A stretch of 64,000 bases of DNA, taken from NCBI GenBank assembly GCA_028752905.1, contig JAQNBH010000011.1, positions 19,083,409 through 19,147,408 of the forward strand. Reading direction: 5' to 3'. This DNA comes from Cladorhizidae sp. MBARI D1340-BT2 (lineage: Eukaryota; Porifera; Demospongiae; Poecilosclerida; Cladorhizidae). This document shows positions 9,179 to 22,418 of this stretch, in pieces. Position numbers and translations under genes: made by a program. A model generated the notes under the pieces. It had not been told where the DNA came from. It ran no database searches and was given only the letters and a program-made list of their open reading frames with translations. Within the stretch, counting starts at the first letter, position 1. Every line of letters starts with the position of its first letter.

Positions 9179-12100
9179 TGATTATTAAGTCAACTGAAGG
9201 ACACTTCTCTGAACCACGTCTTCGATGGTAGGTAAAGCCAGAAGTTTCCAACTCTGAACGAGAATGATCCCAAAGCAATAGCAGAGAAATTTTCACACAG
9301 AGCTTGTTTGAGAGTCGTGATCTCCTTTCAACTTATATGCCTTGACAAAATTTATTAATTAATTTACACTAAATGACCAGACATCAGATTACAAATGAAC
9401 TCTATGAACTGTGATGTGCATCAAGCCATGAATTCTGGTGTGTATCGAACTATGAACTCTGGTGTGTATCAAGCCTTGCACTCTGGTGTGCATCATGCCA
9501 AGAACTCTGGTGTGCATCAAGCCATGAACTCTGGTGTGCATAAAGCCATGAACTCGGGTGTGCTTCTAACCATAAACTCTGGTGTGCATCAAGCTATGAA
9601 CTTGGGTGTGCATCAAGCCATGACTTCGGGTGGGCAGCAAGCGATGAACTCTATGAACTCTGATGTGCATCAAGCCATGAACTATGGTGTGTATCAAGAC
9701 ATGAATTCTGGTGTCAGTAACCATGAACTCCATATCAAGCTATGCACTCTGGTGTGTATCAAGCCATGAACTCTGGTGGATATCAAGATATGAACTCTGG
9801 TCTGTATCAAGCTATTAATTCTGGTATGTAGCAAGACATGAACTCTGGTATGTATCGAGCTATGAACTCTGGGGTGTAGCAATACATGAACTCTGGTGTG
9901 TAGCAAGACATGAACTCTGGTGTGTAGCAGTCACGAACTCTGTATCATGCCATAAACTCTGGTGTCTCAAGCCATGAACTCTGGTGTTTGTCAAGCCATG
10001 AACTCTGGTGTGCATCAAGCCATGAACTATGGTATGCATCAAGCCATGAACAACTCTGGTGTACATCAAGCCATTAACTCTGGTGTGTATCAAGCTATGC
10101 ATTCTGGTGTGTAGCAGTCATGAACTCTGTATCAAGCCATGAACTCTGGTGTGCAGCAAACCATGAACCCTGGTGTGTTAAGCCATGTACTCTTGTGTGT
10201 ACCAAGCCATGAACTCTGGTATGCATCAAGCCATGAACACATGTGTACATCAAGCTATGAACACCGGAATGCAGCAAGCTATGAACTCTGATGTGTATTA
10301 AGCTATGAAATCTGGTGTGTAGTAAGACATGAACTCTGGTGTGCAGCAAGCCATAAACTCTGGTATGCTTCAAGCCATGAAATTTGGTGTGCATCAAGCC
10401 AAGAACTCTGGTGGGTATGAAGCTATGAACTCTGGTGTGTAGCAAGCCATGAACTCTGGCGTGCAGCAAACCATTAACTTTGGCATGCATCAAGACATGA
10501 ACTCAGGTGTGTATCAAGCTATGAACTCTGGGGTGTAGTAAAACATGAACTCTGGTGTGTAGCAAGAAATGAACTCTGGTGTGTAGCAGTCATGACCTCT
10601 GTATCAAGCTGTTGTCTCAAGCCATGAACTCTGGTGTGTGTCAAGCCATGAACTCTGGTGTGCATCATGCCATGAAATAAAGTGTGCATCAAGCCATGAA
10701 CTCTTTTGCACATCAAGCTGGTGTGCATCAACCCATGAACTCTGGTGTGCATCAATAATGAACTCTGGTGTGCATCAAGCCGTGAACTTAGGTGTGCATC
10801 ATGCCATGAATTCTGGTGGGTATCAAGCCAAGAACTCTGGTGTGTAGCAAGCCATGAACTCTGACTTGCAGCAAGCCATGAACTCTGGCATGCATCAAGC
10901 CATATACTCTGGTGTGTATCAAGCTATGAACTCTTGTGTGTAACAAGACATGAACTCTGGTCTGTAGCAGCCATGAAATCTTTATCAAGCCATGAACTAT
11001 GGTGTATCAAGCCATGAACACTGGTGTGTGTCAAGCCATCATATTTGGTGTGCATCAAGCCATGAACACTGGTATGTATCAAGCTATTAACTCTGGTATG
11101 TAGCAAGACATGAACTCTGGTATGTATCGAGCTATGAACTCTGGGGTTTAGCAAAACATGAACTCTGGTGTGTAGCAAGACATAAACTCTGGTGTGTAGC
11201 AGTCACGAACTCTGTTACATGCCATAAACTCTGGTGTCTCAAGCCATGAACTCTGGTATTTGTCAAGCCATGAACTCTGGTGTGCATCAAGCCATGAACT
11301 ATGGTGTGCATCAAGCCATGATCAACTCTGGTGTACATCAAGCCATGAACTCTGGCATGCATCAACCCCTGAACTCTGGTGTGCATCAAGCCATGAATTC
11401 TGGTGTGCATCAAGCCATGAACTTTGGTGTGCATCAAGCCATGAACTCTGACGTGCAGCAAGCCTTGAACTCTGGCATGCATCAAGCGATAAACTCTGGT
11501 GTGTATCAAGCTATGAACTCTGGTGTGTAACAAGAAATGAACTCTGGTGTGTATCAATCATGAACTCTGTTTCAAGCCATGAACTCTGGTGTGTGTCAAG
11601 CCATGAACTCTGGTGTATATCCAGCCATGAACTCTGGTCTGTATCACGCTATTAACTCTGGTGTGCATCAATCCATGAACTCTGGTGTGCATCAAGCCAT
11701 GAAATCTGGTGTGCAGCAAGCGATGAACTCTATGAACTGTGATGTGCATCAAGCCATGAATTCTGGTGTGTATCAAACTATGAACTCTGGTGTGTATCAA
11801 GCCTTGCACTCTGGTGTGCATCATGCCAAGAACTCTGGTGTGCATCAAGCCATGAACTCTGGTGTGCATAAAGCCATGAACTCGGGTGTGCTTCTAACCA
11901 TAAACTCTGGTGTGCATCAAGCTATGAACTTGGGTGTGCATCAAGCCATGACTTCGGGTGGGCAGCAAGCGATGAACTCTATGAACTCTGGTGTGCATCA
12001 AGCCATGAACTATGGTGTGTATCAAGACATGAATTCTGGTGTCAGTAACCATGAACTCCATATCAAGCTATGCACTCTGGTGTGTATCAAGCCATGAACT

Positions 12101-12954
12101 CTGGTGGATATCAAGATATGAACTCTGGTCTGTATCAAGCTATTAATTCTGTGGTGTAGCAAAACATGAACTCTGGTGTGTAGCAAGTCATGAACTCTGG
12201 TGTGTAGCAGTCTCATGAACTCTGTATTAAGCCATGAACACTGGTGTGTGTCAAGCCATGAACTCTGGTGTGCATCAAGCCAATGAACTTTGGTGTGCAT
12301 CAAGCCATGAACTATGGTGTGCATCAAGCCATGAACAACTCTGGTGTATATCAAGCCATGAACTCTGGCGTGCATCAAATCATGAACTCTGTTGTGCATC
12401 AAGCCATGAACTCTGGTGTGCATCAAGCCATGAACTTTGGTTTGCATAAAGCCATGAACTCTGGTGTGTAGCAAGCCATGAATCTGACGTGCAGCAAGCC
12501 ATGAACTCTGGCATGTATCAAGCCATGAACTCTGGTGTTTCAAGCCATGAAATCTGGTGTGTAGCAAGACATTAACTCTGGTGTGCATCAAGCCATGAAC
12601 TCGGGTGTGCAACAAGCCATGAACTCTAGTTTGCATCAAGCCATGAACACATGTGTACATCAAGCTATGAACACTGGAATGCAGCAACCTATGAACTCTG
12701 ATGTGTATCAAGCTATGAAATCTGGTGTGTAGCAAGACATGAACTCTGGTGTGCAGCAAGCCATAAACTCTGGTATGCTTCAAGCCATGAAATTTGGTGT
12801 GCATCAAGCCAAGAACTCTGGTGGGTATGAAGCTATGAACTCTGGTGTGTAGCAAGCCATGAACTCTGGCGTGCAGCAAGCCATTAACTTTGGCATGCAT
12901 CAAGCCATGAACTCAGGTGTGTATCAAGCTATGAACTCTGGGGTGTAGTAAAAC

Positions 12955-14234
12955 ATGAACTCTGGTGTGCATCAAGCCATGAAATCTGGTGTGCAGCAAG
13001 CGATGAACTCTATGAACTGTGGTGTGCATCAAGCCATGAATTCTGGTGTGTATCGAACTATGAACTCTGGTGTGTATCAAGCCTTGCACTCTGGTGTGCA
13101 TCATGCCAAGAACTCTGGTGTGCATCAAGCCATGAACTCTGGTGTGCATAAAGCCATGAACTCGGGTGTGCTTCTAACCATAAACTCTGGTGTGCATCAA
13201 GCTATGAACTTGGGTGTGCATCAAGCCATGACTTCGGGTGGGCAGCAAGCGATGAACTCTATGAACTCTGGTGTGCATCAAGCCATGAACTATGGTGTGT
13301 ATCAAGACATGAATTCTGGTGTCAGTAACCATGAACTCCATATCAAGCTATGCACTCTGGTGTGTATCAAGCCATGAACTCTGGTGGATATCAAGATATG
13401 AACTCTGGTCTGTATAAAGCTATTAATTCTGTGGTGTAGCAAAACATGAACTCTGGTGTGTAGCAAGTCATGAACTCTGGTGTGTAGCAGTCTCATGAAC
13501 TCTGTATTAAGCCATGAACACTGGTGTGTGTCAAGCCATGAACTCTGGTGTGCATCAAGCCAATGAACTTTGGTGTGCATCAAGCCATGAACTATGGTGT
13601 GCATCAAGCCATGAACAACTCTGGTGTATATCAAGCCATGAACTCTGGCGTGCATCAAATCATGAACTCTGTTGTGCATCAAGCCATGAACTCTGGTGTG
13701 CATCAAGCCATGAACTTTGGTTTGCATAAAGCCATGAACTCTGGTGTGTAGCAAGCCATGAATCTGACGTGCAGCAAGCCATGAACTCTGGCATGTATCA
13801 AGCCATGAACTCTGGTGTTTCAAGCCATGAAATCTGGTGTGTAGCAAGACATTAACTCTGGTGTGCATCAAGCCATGAACTCGGGTGTGCAACAAGCCAT
13901 GAACTCTAGTTTGCATCAAGCCATGAACACATGTGTACATCAAGCTATGAACACTGGAATGCAGCAACCTATGAACTCTGATGTGTATCAAGCTATGAAA
14001 TCTGGTGTGTAGCAAGACATGAACTCTGGTGTGCAGCAAGCCATAAACTCTGGTATGCTTCAAGCCATGAAATTTGGTGTGCATCAAGCCAAGAACTCTG
14101 GTGGGTATGAAGCTATGAACTCTGGTGTGTAGCAAGCCATGAACTCTGGCGTGCAGCAAGCCATTAACTTTGGCATGCATCAAGCCATGAACTCAGGTGT
14201 GTATCAAGCTATGAACTCTGGGGTGTAGTAAAAC
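12955..14234. repeat. Higher-order repeat unit 1 (1280 bp)
   Basis: Bounded by a recurring landmark in which a GTGTGCAGCAAGCGATG variant follows two monomers and is followed by the contracted ATGAACTCTATGAACTG. The landmark recurs at 12955, 14235, 15466, 16746 and 18003. Confidence 0.85.
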
Positions 14235-15465
14235 ATGAACTCTGGTGTGCATCAAGCCATGAAATCTGGTGTGCAGCAAGCGATGAACTCTATGAACTGT
14301 GGTGTGCATCAAGCCATGAATTCTGGTGTGTATCGAACTATGAACTCTGGTGTGTATCAAGCCTTGCACTCTGGTGTGCATCATGCCAAGAACTCTGGTG
14401 TGCATCAAGCCATGAACTCTGGTGTGCATAAAGCCATGAACTCGGGTGTACTTCTAACCATAAACTCTGGTGTGCATCAAGCTATGAACTCGGGTGTGCA
14501 TCAAGCCATGACTTCGGGTGGGCAGCAAGCGATGAACTCTATGAACTCTGGTGTGCATCAAGCCATGAACTATGGTGTGTATCAAGACATGAATTCTGGT
14601 GTCAGTAACCATGAACTCCATATCAAGCTATGCACTCTGGTGTGTATCAAGCCTTGAACTCTGGTAGATATCAAGATATGAACTCTGGTCTGTATCAAGC
14701 TATTAATTCTGTGGTGTAGCAAAACATGAACTCTGGTGTGTAGCAAGTCATGAACTCTGGTGTGTAGCAGTCTCATGAACTCTGTATTAAGCCATGAACA
14801 CTGGTGTGCATCAAGCCATGAACTATGGTGTGCATCAAGCCATGAACAACTCTGGTGTATAGCAAGCCATGAACTCTGGCGTGCATCAAACCATGAACTA
14901 TGTTGTGCATCAAGCCATGAACTCTGGTGTGCATCAAGCCATGAACTTTAGTTTGCATAAAGCCATGAACTCTGGTGTGTAGCAAGCCATGAATCTGACG
15001 TGCAGCAAGCCATGAACTCTGGCATGTATCAAGCCATGAACTCTGGTGTTTCAAGCCATAAAATCTGGTGTGTAGCAAGACATTAACTCTGGTGTGCATC
15101 AAGCCATGAACTCGGGTGTGCAACAAGCCATGAACTCTAGTTTGCATCAAGCCATGAACACATGTGTACATCAAGCTATGAACAGTGGAATGCAGCAACC
15201 TATGAACTATGATGTGTATCAAGCTATGAAATCTGGTGTGTAGCAAGACATGAACTCTGGTGTGCAGCAAGCCATAAACTCTGGTATGCTTCAAGCCATG
15301 AAATTTGGCGTGCATCAAGCCAAGAACTCTGGTGGGTATGAAGCTATGAACTCTGGTGTGTAGCAAGCCATGAACTCTGGCGTGCAGCAAGCCATTAACT
15401 TTGGCATGCATCAAGCCATGAAATCAGGTGTGTATCAAGCTATGAACTCTGGGGTGTAGTAAAAC
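14235..15465. repeat. Higher-order repeat unit 2 (1231 bp)
   Basis: Differs from unit 1 by two fewer monomers near 14790-14830 and by private variants (CCTTGAACTCTGGTAGAT at about 14652, GTATAGCAAGCC near 14857). The same variants recur 2511 bp later in unit 4. Confidence 0.8.
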
Positions 15466-16745
15466 ATGAACTCTGGTGTGCATCAAGCCATGAAATCTGG
15501 TGTGCAGCAAGCGATGAACTCTATGAACTGTGGTTTGCATCAAGCCATGAATTCTGGTGTGTATCGAACTATGAACTCTGGTGTGTATCAAGCCTTGCAC
15601 TCTGGTGTGCATCATGCCAAGAACTCTGGTGTGCATCAAGCCATGAACTCTGGTGTGCATAAAGCCATGAACTCGGGTGTGCTTCTAACCATAAACTCTG
15701 GTGTGCATCAAGCTATGAACTCGGGTGTGCATCAAGCCATGACTTCGGGTGGGCAGCAAGTGATGAACTCTGTGAACTCTGGTGTGCATCAAGCCATGAA
15801 CTATGGTGTGTATCAAGACATGAATTCTGGTGTCAGTAACCATGAACTCCATATCAAGCTATGCACTCTGGTGTGTATCAAGCCATGAACTCTGGTGGAT
15901 ATCAAGATATGAACACTGGTCTGTATCAAGCTATTAATTCTGTGGTGTAGCAAAACATGAACTCTGGTGTGTAGCAAGTCATGAACTCTGGTGTGTAGCA
16001 GTCTCATGAACTCTGTATTAAGCCATGAACACTGGTGTGTGTCAAGCCATGAACTCTGGTGTGCATCAAGCCAATGAACTTTGGTGTGCATCAAGCCATG
16101 AACTATGGTGTGCATCAAGCCATGAACAACTCTGGTGTATATCAAGCCATGAACTCTGGCGTGCATCAAATCATGAACTCTGTTGTGCATCAAGCCATGA
16201 ACTCTGGTGTGCATCAAGCCATGAACTTTGGTTTGCATAAAGCCATGAACTCTGGTGTGTAGCAAGCCATGAATCTGACGTGCAGCAAGCCATGAACTCT
16301 GGCATGTATCAAGCCATGAACTCTGGTGTTTCAAGCCATGAAATCTGGTGTGTAGCAAGACATTAACTCTGGTGTGCATCAAGCCATGAACTCGGGTGTG
16401 CAACAAGCCATGAACTCTAGTTTGCATCAAGCCATGAACACATGTGTACATCAAGCTATGAACACTGGAATGCAGCAACCTATGAACTCTGATGTGTATC
16501 AAGCTATGAAATCTGGTGTGTAGCAAGACATGAACTCTGGTGTGCAGCAAGCCATAAACTCTGGTATGCTTCAAGCCATGAAATTTGGTGTGCATCAAGC
16601 CAAGAACTCTGGTGGGTATGAAGCTATGAACTCTGGTGTGTAGCAAGCCATGAACTCTGGCGTGCAGCAAGCCATTAACTTTGGCATGCATCAAGCCATG
16701 AACTCAGGTGTGTATCAAGCTATGAACTCTGGGGTGTAGTAAAAC
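15466..16745. repeat. Higher-order repeat unit 3 (1280 bp)
   Basis: Same length and internal variants as unit 1, for example GTATATCAAGCC where units 2 and 4 have GTATAGCAAGCC. It contains the same 293-codon minus-strand frame as units at 12022, 13302 and 18350. Confidence 0.8.
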
Positions 16746-18002
16746 ATGAACTCTGGTGTGCATCAAGCCATGAAATCTGGTGTGCAGCAAGCGATGAACT
16801 CTATGAACTGTGGTGTGCATCAAGCCATGAATTCTGGTGTGTATCGAACTATGAACTCTGGTGTGTATCAAGCCTTGCACTCTGGTGTGCATCATGCCAA
16901 GAACTCTGGTGTGCATCAAGCCATGAACTCTGGTGTGCATAAAGCCATGAACTCGGGTGTGCTTCTAACCATAAACTCTGGTGTGCATCAAGCTATGAAC
17001 TCGGGTGTGCATCAAGCCATGACTTCGGGTGGGCAGCAAGCGATGAACTCTATGAACTCTGGTGTGCATCAAGCCATGAACTATGGTGTGTATCAAGACA
17101 TGAATTCTGGTGTCAGTAACCATGAACTCCATATCAAGCTATGCACTCTGGTGTGTATCAAGCCTTGAACTCTGGTAGATATCAAGATATGAACTCTGGT
17201 CTGTATCAAGCTATTAATTCTGTGGTGTAGCAAAACATGAACTCTGGTGTGTAGCAAGTCATGAACTCTGGTGTGTAGCAGTCTCATGAACTCTGTATTA
17301 AGCCATGAACACTGGTGTGTTTCAAGCCATGAACTCTGGTGTGCATCAAGCCAATGAACTTTGGTGTGCATCAAGCCATGAACTATGGTGTGCATCAAGC
17401 CATGAACAACTCTGGTGTATAGCAAGCCATGAACTCTGGCGTGCATCAAACCATGAACTCTGTTGTGCATCAAGCCACGAACTCTGGTGTGCATCAAGCC
17501 ATGAACTTTGGTTTGCATAAAGCCATGAACTCTGGTGTGTAGCTAGCCATGAACTCTGGCATGTATCAAGCCATGAACTCTGGTGTTTCAAGCCATAAAA
17601 TCTGGTGTGTAGCAAGACATTAACTCTGGTGTGCATCAAGCCATGAACTCGGGTGTGCAACAAGCCATGAACTCTAGTTTGCATCAAGCCATGAACACAT
17701 GTGTACATCAAGCTATGAACAGTGGAATGCAGCAACCTATGAACTATGATGTGTATCAAGCTATGAAATCTGGTGTGTAGCAAGACATGAACTCTGGTGT
17801 GCAGCAAGCCATAAACTCTGGTATGCTTCAAGCCATGAAATTTGGCGTGCATCAAGCCAAGAACTCTGGTGGGTATGAAGCTATGAACTCTGGTGTGTAG
17901 CAAGCCATGAACTCTGGCGTGCAGCAAGCCATTAACTTTGGCATGCATCAAGCCATGAAATCAGGTGTGTATCAAGCTATGAACTCTGGGGTGTAGTAAA
18001 AC
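16746..18002. repeat. Higher-order repeat unit 4 (1257 bp)
   Basis: Shares the private variants of unit 2, so units alternate in type with a super-period of about 2.51 kb. A 24-bp loss relative to unit 1 lies near 17540. Confidence 0.8.
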
Positions 18003-21000
18003 ATGAACTCTGGTGTGCATCAAGCCATGAAATCTGGTGTGCAGCAAGCGATGAACTCTATGAACTGTGGTTTGCATCAAGCCATGAATTCTGGTGTGTA
18101 TCGAACTATGAACTCTGGTGTGTATCAAGCCTTGCACTCTGGTGTGCATCATGCCAAGAACTCTGGTGTGCATCAAGCCATGAACTCTGGTGTGCATAAA
18201 GCCATGAACTCGGATGTGCTTCTAACCATAAACTCTGGTGTGCATCAAGCTATGAACTCGGGTGTGCATCAAGCCATGACTTCGGGTGGGCAGCAAGTGA
18301 TGAACTCTATGAACTCTGGTGTGCATCAAGCCATGAACTAAGGTGTGTATCAAAACATGAATTCTGGTGTCAGTAACCATGAACTCCATATCAAGCTATG
18401 CACTCTGGTGTGTATCAAGCCATGAACTCTGGTGGATATCAAGATATGAACACTGGTCTGTATCAAGCTATTAATTCTGTGGTGTAGCAAAACATGAACT
18501 CTGGTGTGTAGCAAGTCATGAACTCTGGTGTGTAGCAGTCTCATGAACTCTGTATTAAGCCATGAACACTGGTGTGTGTCAAGCCATGAACTCTGGTGTG
18601 CATCAAGCCAATGAACTTTGGTGTGCATCAAGCCATGAACTAAGGTGTGCATCAAGCCATGAACAACTCTGGTGTATATCAAGCCATGAACTCTGGCATG
18701 CTTCAAACCATGAACTCTGTTGTGCATCAAGCCATGAACTCTGGTGTGCATCAAGCCATGAACTTTGGTTTGCATAAAGCCATGAACTCTGGTGTGTAGC
18801 AAGCCATGAATCTGACGTGCAGCAAGCCATGAACTCTGGCATGTATCAAGCCATGAACTCTGGTGTTTCAAGCCATGAAATCTGGTATGTAGCAAGACAT
18901 TAACTCTGGTGTGCATCAAGCCATGAACTCGGGTGTGCAACAAGCCATGAACTCTAGTTTGCATCAAGCCATGAACACATGTGTACATCAAGCTATGAAC
19001 ACTGGAATGCAGCAACCTATGAACTCTGATGTGTATCAAGCTATCAAATCTGATATGTAGCAAGACATGAACTCTGGTGTGCAGCAAGCCATAAACTCTG
19101 GTATGCTTCAAGCCATGAAATTTGGTGTGCATCAAGCCAAGAACTCTGGTGGGTATGAAGCTATGAACTCTGGTGTGTAGCAAGCCATGAACTCTGGCGT
19201 GCAGCAAGCCATTAACTTTGGCATGCATCAAGCCATGAACTCAGGTGTGTATCAAGCTATGAACTCTGGACTGGAGTAAAACATGAACTCTGATGTGCAT
19301 CAAGGCATGAACTCGGATGTGTATCAAGCTATGAACTCTGGTGTGTAGCAAGACATGCACTCTGGTGTATAACAGTCATGAACTCTGTATCAAGCCATGA
19401 ACTCTGGTGTCTTATGCCATGAATTCTGGAGTGTGTCAAGCCATGAACTCTGGTTTGCATCAACCAATGAACTCTGGTGTGCATCAAGCAATGAACTCTG
19501 GTGTGCATCAAGCCAAGAACAACTCTAGTGTACATCAAGTCAAGAACTGTGGTGTGCATCAAACCATGAACTCTCATGTGCATCAAGCCATGAACTATGG
19601 TGTGCATCAAGCCATGAACTTTGGTTTGCATCAAGCCATGAACTCTGGTGGGTATCAAGCCATGAACTATGGTGTGTAGCAAGCCATGAATTCTGAAGTG
19701 CAGCAAGCCATGAAGTCTGGCATGCATCAAGCAATAAACTCTGGTGTGTATCAAGCTATGAACTCTGGTGGTTAGCAAGTCATGAACTCTGGTGTTGTGT
19801 ACCAGTCATGAACTCTGTATCAAGCCATGAACTCAGGTGTGGGTCAAGCCATGAACTCTGGTGTGCATCAAGCCATAAACTCTGGTGTGTATCAAGCTAT
19901 GAACTCTGGTGTGTAACAAGACATGAACTCTGGTGTATAGCATTCATGAACTCTGTTTCAAGCCATGAACTCTGGTGTATCAAGACATGAACTCTGGTGT
20001 GTGTCAAGCCATGAACTCTGGTGTGCATCCAGCCATGAACTCTGGTGTGTATCAAGCTATTAACTCTGGTGTGCATCAATCCATGAACTCTGGTGTGCAT
20101 CAAGCCATGAAATCTGGTGTGCAGCAAGCGATGAACTCTATGAACTCTGGTGTGCATCAAACCATGAATTCTGGTGTGTATCGAACTCTCAACTCTGGTG
20201 TGTATCAACCTTGGACTCTGGTGTGCATCATGCCAAGAACTCTGGTGTGCATCAAGTCATGAACTCTGGTGTGCATAAAGCCATGAACTCGGGTGTGCTT
20301 CTAACCATAAACTCTGGTGTGCATCAAGCTATAAACTCGGGTGTGCATCAAGCCATGACTTCGGGTGGGCAGCAAGCGATGAACTCTATGAACTCTGGTG
20401 TGCATCAAGCCATGCACTCTGGTGTGTATCACGCCATGAACTCTGGTGTGTATCACAGCATGAACTCGGATGTGTATCAAGCTATGAACTCTGGTGTGCA
20501 TCAACCCATGAACTCTGGTATGCATCAAGCCATGAATTCTGGTGTGCATCAAGCCATTAACTTTGGTTTCCATTAAGCCATGAAGTCTGGCATGCATCAA
20601 GCAATAAACTCTGGTGTGTATCAAGCTATGAACTATGGTGGTTAGCAAGTCATGAACTCTGGTGTGTAGCAGTCATGAACTCTGTATCAAGACATGAACT
20701 CTGGTCTATCAAGCTATGAACTCTGGTGTGGGTCAAGCCATGAACTCTGGTGTGCATCAATCCATGAACTCTATTGTGTATCAAGCTATTAACTCTGGTT
20801 TGCATCAACCGATGTACTCTGGTGTGCATCAAGCCATGAACTATGGTATGCATAATGCCATGAACTCTGGTGTGTAGCAAGCTATAAACTGCGTGCATCA
20901 AGCCATTAACTCTGGTGTGTATCAAGCTATGAATTCTGGTGTGTAGCGGTCATGAACTCTGTATCAAGCCATGAACTCTGATATGCAGCAAACCATGAAC

Positions 21001-22418
21001 CCTGGTGTGTAAGCCATGTACTCTGGTGTGTACCAGGCCATGAACTCTGGTATGCATCAAGCCATGAACTCTGGTGTGCAACAAGCCATGAACTCTAGTG
21101 TGCATCAAGCCATGAACACATGTGTACATCAAGCTATGAACACTGGAATGCAGCAAGATATGAACTCTGATGTGTATCAAGCTATGAAATCTGGTGTGTA
21201 GCAAGACATGAACTCTGGTGTGCAGCAAGCCATAAACTCTGGTATGCTTCAAGCCATGAAATTTGGTGTGCATCAAGCCAAGAAATCTGGTCGGTATGAA
21301 GCTATGAACTCTGGTGTGTAGCAAGCCATGAACTCTGGCGTGCAGCAAGCCATTAACTTTGGCATGCATCAAGCCATGAACTCAGGTGTGTATCAAGCTA
21401 TGAACTCTGGGGTGTAGTAAAACATGAACTCTGGTGTGTAGCAAGACATGAACTCTGGTGTGTAGCAGTCATGAACTCTGTATCAAGCCATAAACTCTGG
21501 TGTCTCAAGCCATGACCTCTGGTGTGTGTCAAGCCATGAACACTGGTTTGCATCAAGCATTGAAATATAGTGTGCATCAAGCCATGAACTCTGTTGCACA
21601 TCAAGCCATGCACTCTGGTGTGCATCAACCCATGAACTCTGGTGTGCATCAACAATGAACTCTGGTGTGCATCAAGCCGTGAACTTTGGTGTGCATCAAG
21701 CCATGAATTCTGGTGGGTATCAAGCCAAGAACTCTGGTGTGTAGCAAGCCATGAACTCTGACATGCAGCAAGCCATGAACTCTGGCATGCATCAAGCCAT
21801 ATACTCTGGTGTATATGAAGCTATAAACTCTTGTGTGTAGCAAGACATGAACTCTGGTCTGTAGTAGTCATGAACTCTTTATCAAACTCTGGTGTATCAA
21901 GCCATGAACTCTGGTTTGTGTCAAGCCATGATATCTGGTGTGCATCAAGCTATTAACTCGGGTGTGCATCAACCCTTCAACTCTGGGGTGCATCAAGCCA
22001 TGAAATCAATTGAGCATCAATCCATGAACTCTGGCATGCATCAAGTCATTAAATCTGGTGTGTATCAATGTGTGTATCAGGACATGTACTCTGGAGTGTA
22101 GCAGTCATGAACTCTGTATCAAGCCAAGAACTCTGGTGTGCAGCAAGCCATGAATGCTGGTGTGTTGAGCCATGTACTCTGGTGTGTACCAAGCCATGAA
22201 CTCTGGTATGCATCAAGCCATGAACTCTGGTTTGCAACAAGCCATGAACTCTGGTGTGCATCAAGCCATGAACTCATGTGTACATCAAGCTATGAACAAT
22301 TGCATGCAGCAAGCTATGAACTCTGATGTGTATAAAGCTATGAACTCTTGTGTGTAGTAAGACATGAATTCTGGCATGCAGCAAGCCATGAACTCCGGGG
22401 TGCATCAAGCCATGAACT

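Larger units (their letters stand above)
5231..9390 (-). mobile_element. Non-LTR retrotransposon (LINE), CR1/L2-like, dead copy 1
   Basis: On the minus strand the order is 5' leader (about 9390-9179), ORF1 (9178-8227), ORF2 with an AP endonuclease and then reverse transcriptase (8234 down to about 5400), then a short 3' region ending in eight AAT-type triplets (5231-5253). A two-ORF layout with an APE-type endonuclease and a microsatellite-like 3' tail fits the CR1/L2/Jockey group; clade assignment is inference. The 5' limit is set by the start of the 24-bp array at 9392. Several frameshifts and a changed catalytic residue make it inactive. Confidence 0.9.
1..10461. repeat. Segmental duplication, copy 1
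   Basis: This segment recurs at 46514-56990 in the same orientation. Position 1 aligns with 46514. The offset rises by 16 at about 2615, where copy 2 has a 16-bp tandem duplication, by 4 at the poly-G run, and by 2 in LINE ORF1. Differences seen by eye are a few per kilobase (for example near 115 and 1110). The left limit is unknown because the window begins inside the copy. Similarity continues into the 24-bp array until about 10461, where copy 2 switches to sequence that matches about 12010 onward. Confidence 0.95.
9392..22418. repeat. 24-bp minisatellite array A with higher-order structure
   Basis: About 540 imperfect copies of a 24-bp unit beginning ATGAACTCTGGTGTG and ending CATCAAGCC. 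Common variants replace CATCAAGCC by TATCAAGCT, TAGCAAGAC or CAGCAAGCC. Because 24 is a multiple of 3, the plus strand reads MNSGVHQA octapeptides and the minus strand reads GLMHTRVH octapeptides. TAG variants interrupt the plus frames regularly and no frame is open throughout. The left edge touches the LINE 5' end; the right edge is at CCATGAACTCC before unique AT-rich sequence. The central part is organised into units of about 1.23-1.28 kb. Confidence 0.97.

Noticed and set aside
9392..22418. CRISPR-like regular repeats
   Set aside because: Units are contiguous with no unique spacers, the whole array drifts by substitution, and the surroundings are eukaryotic with no cas genes.
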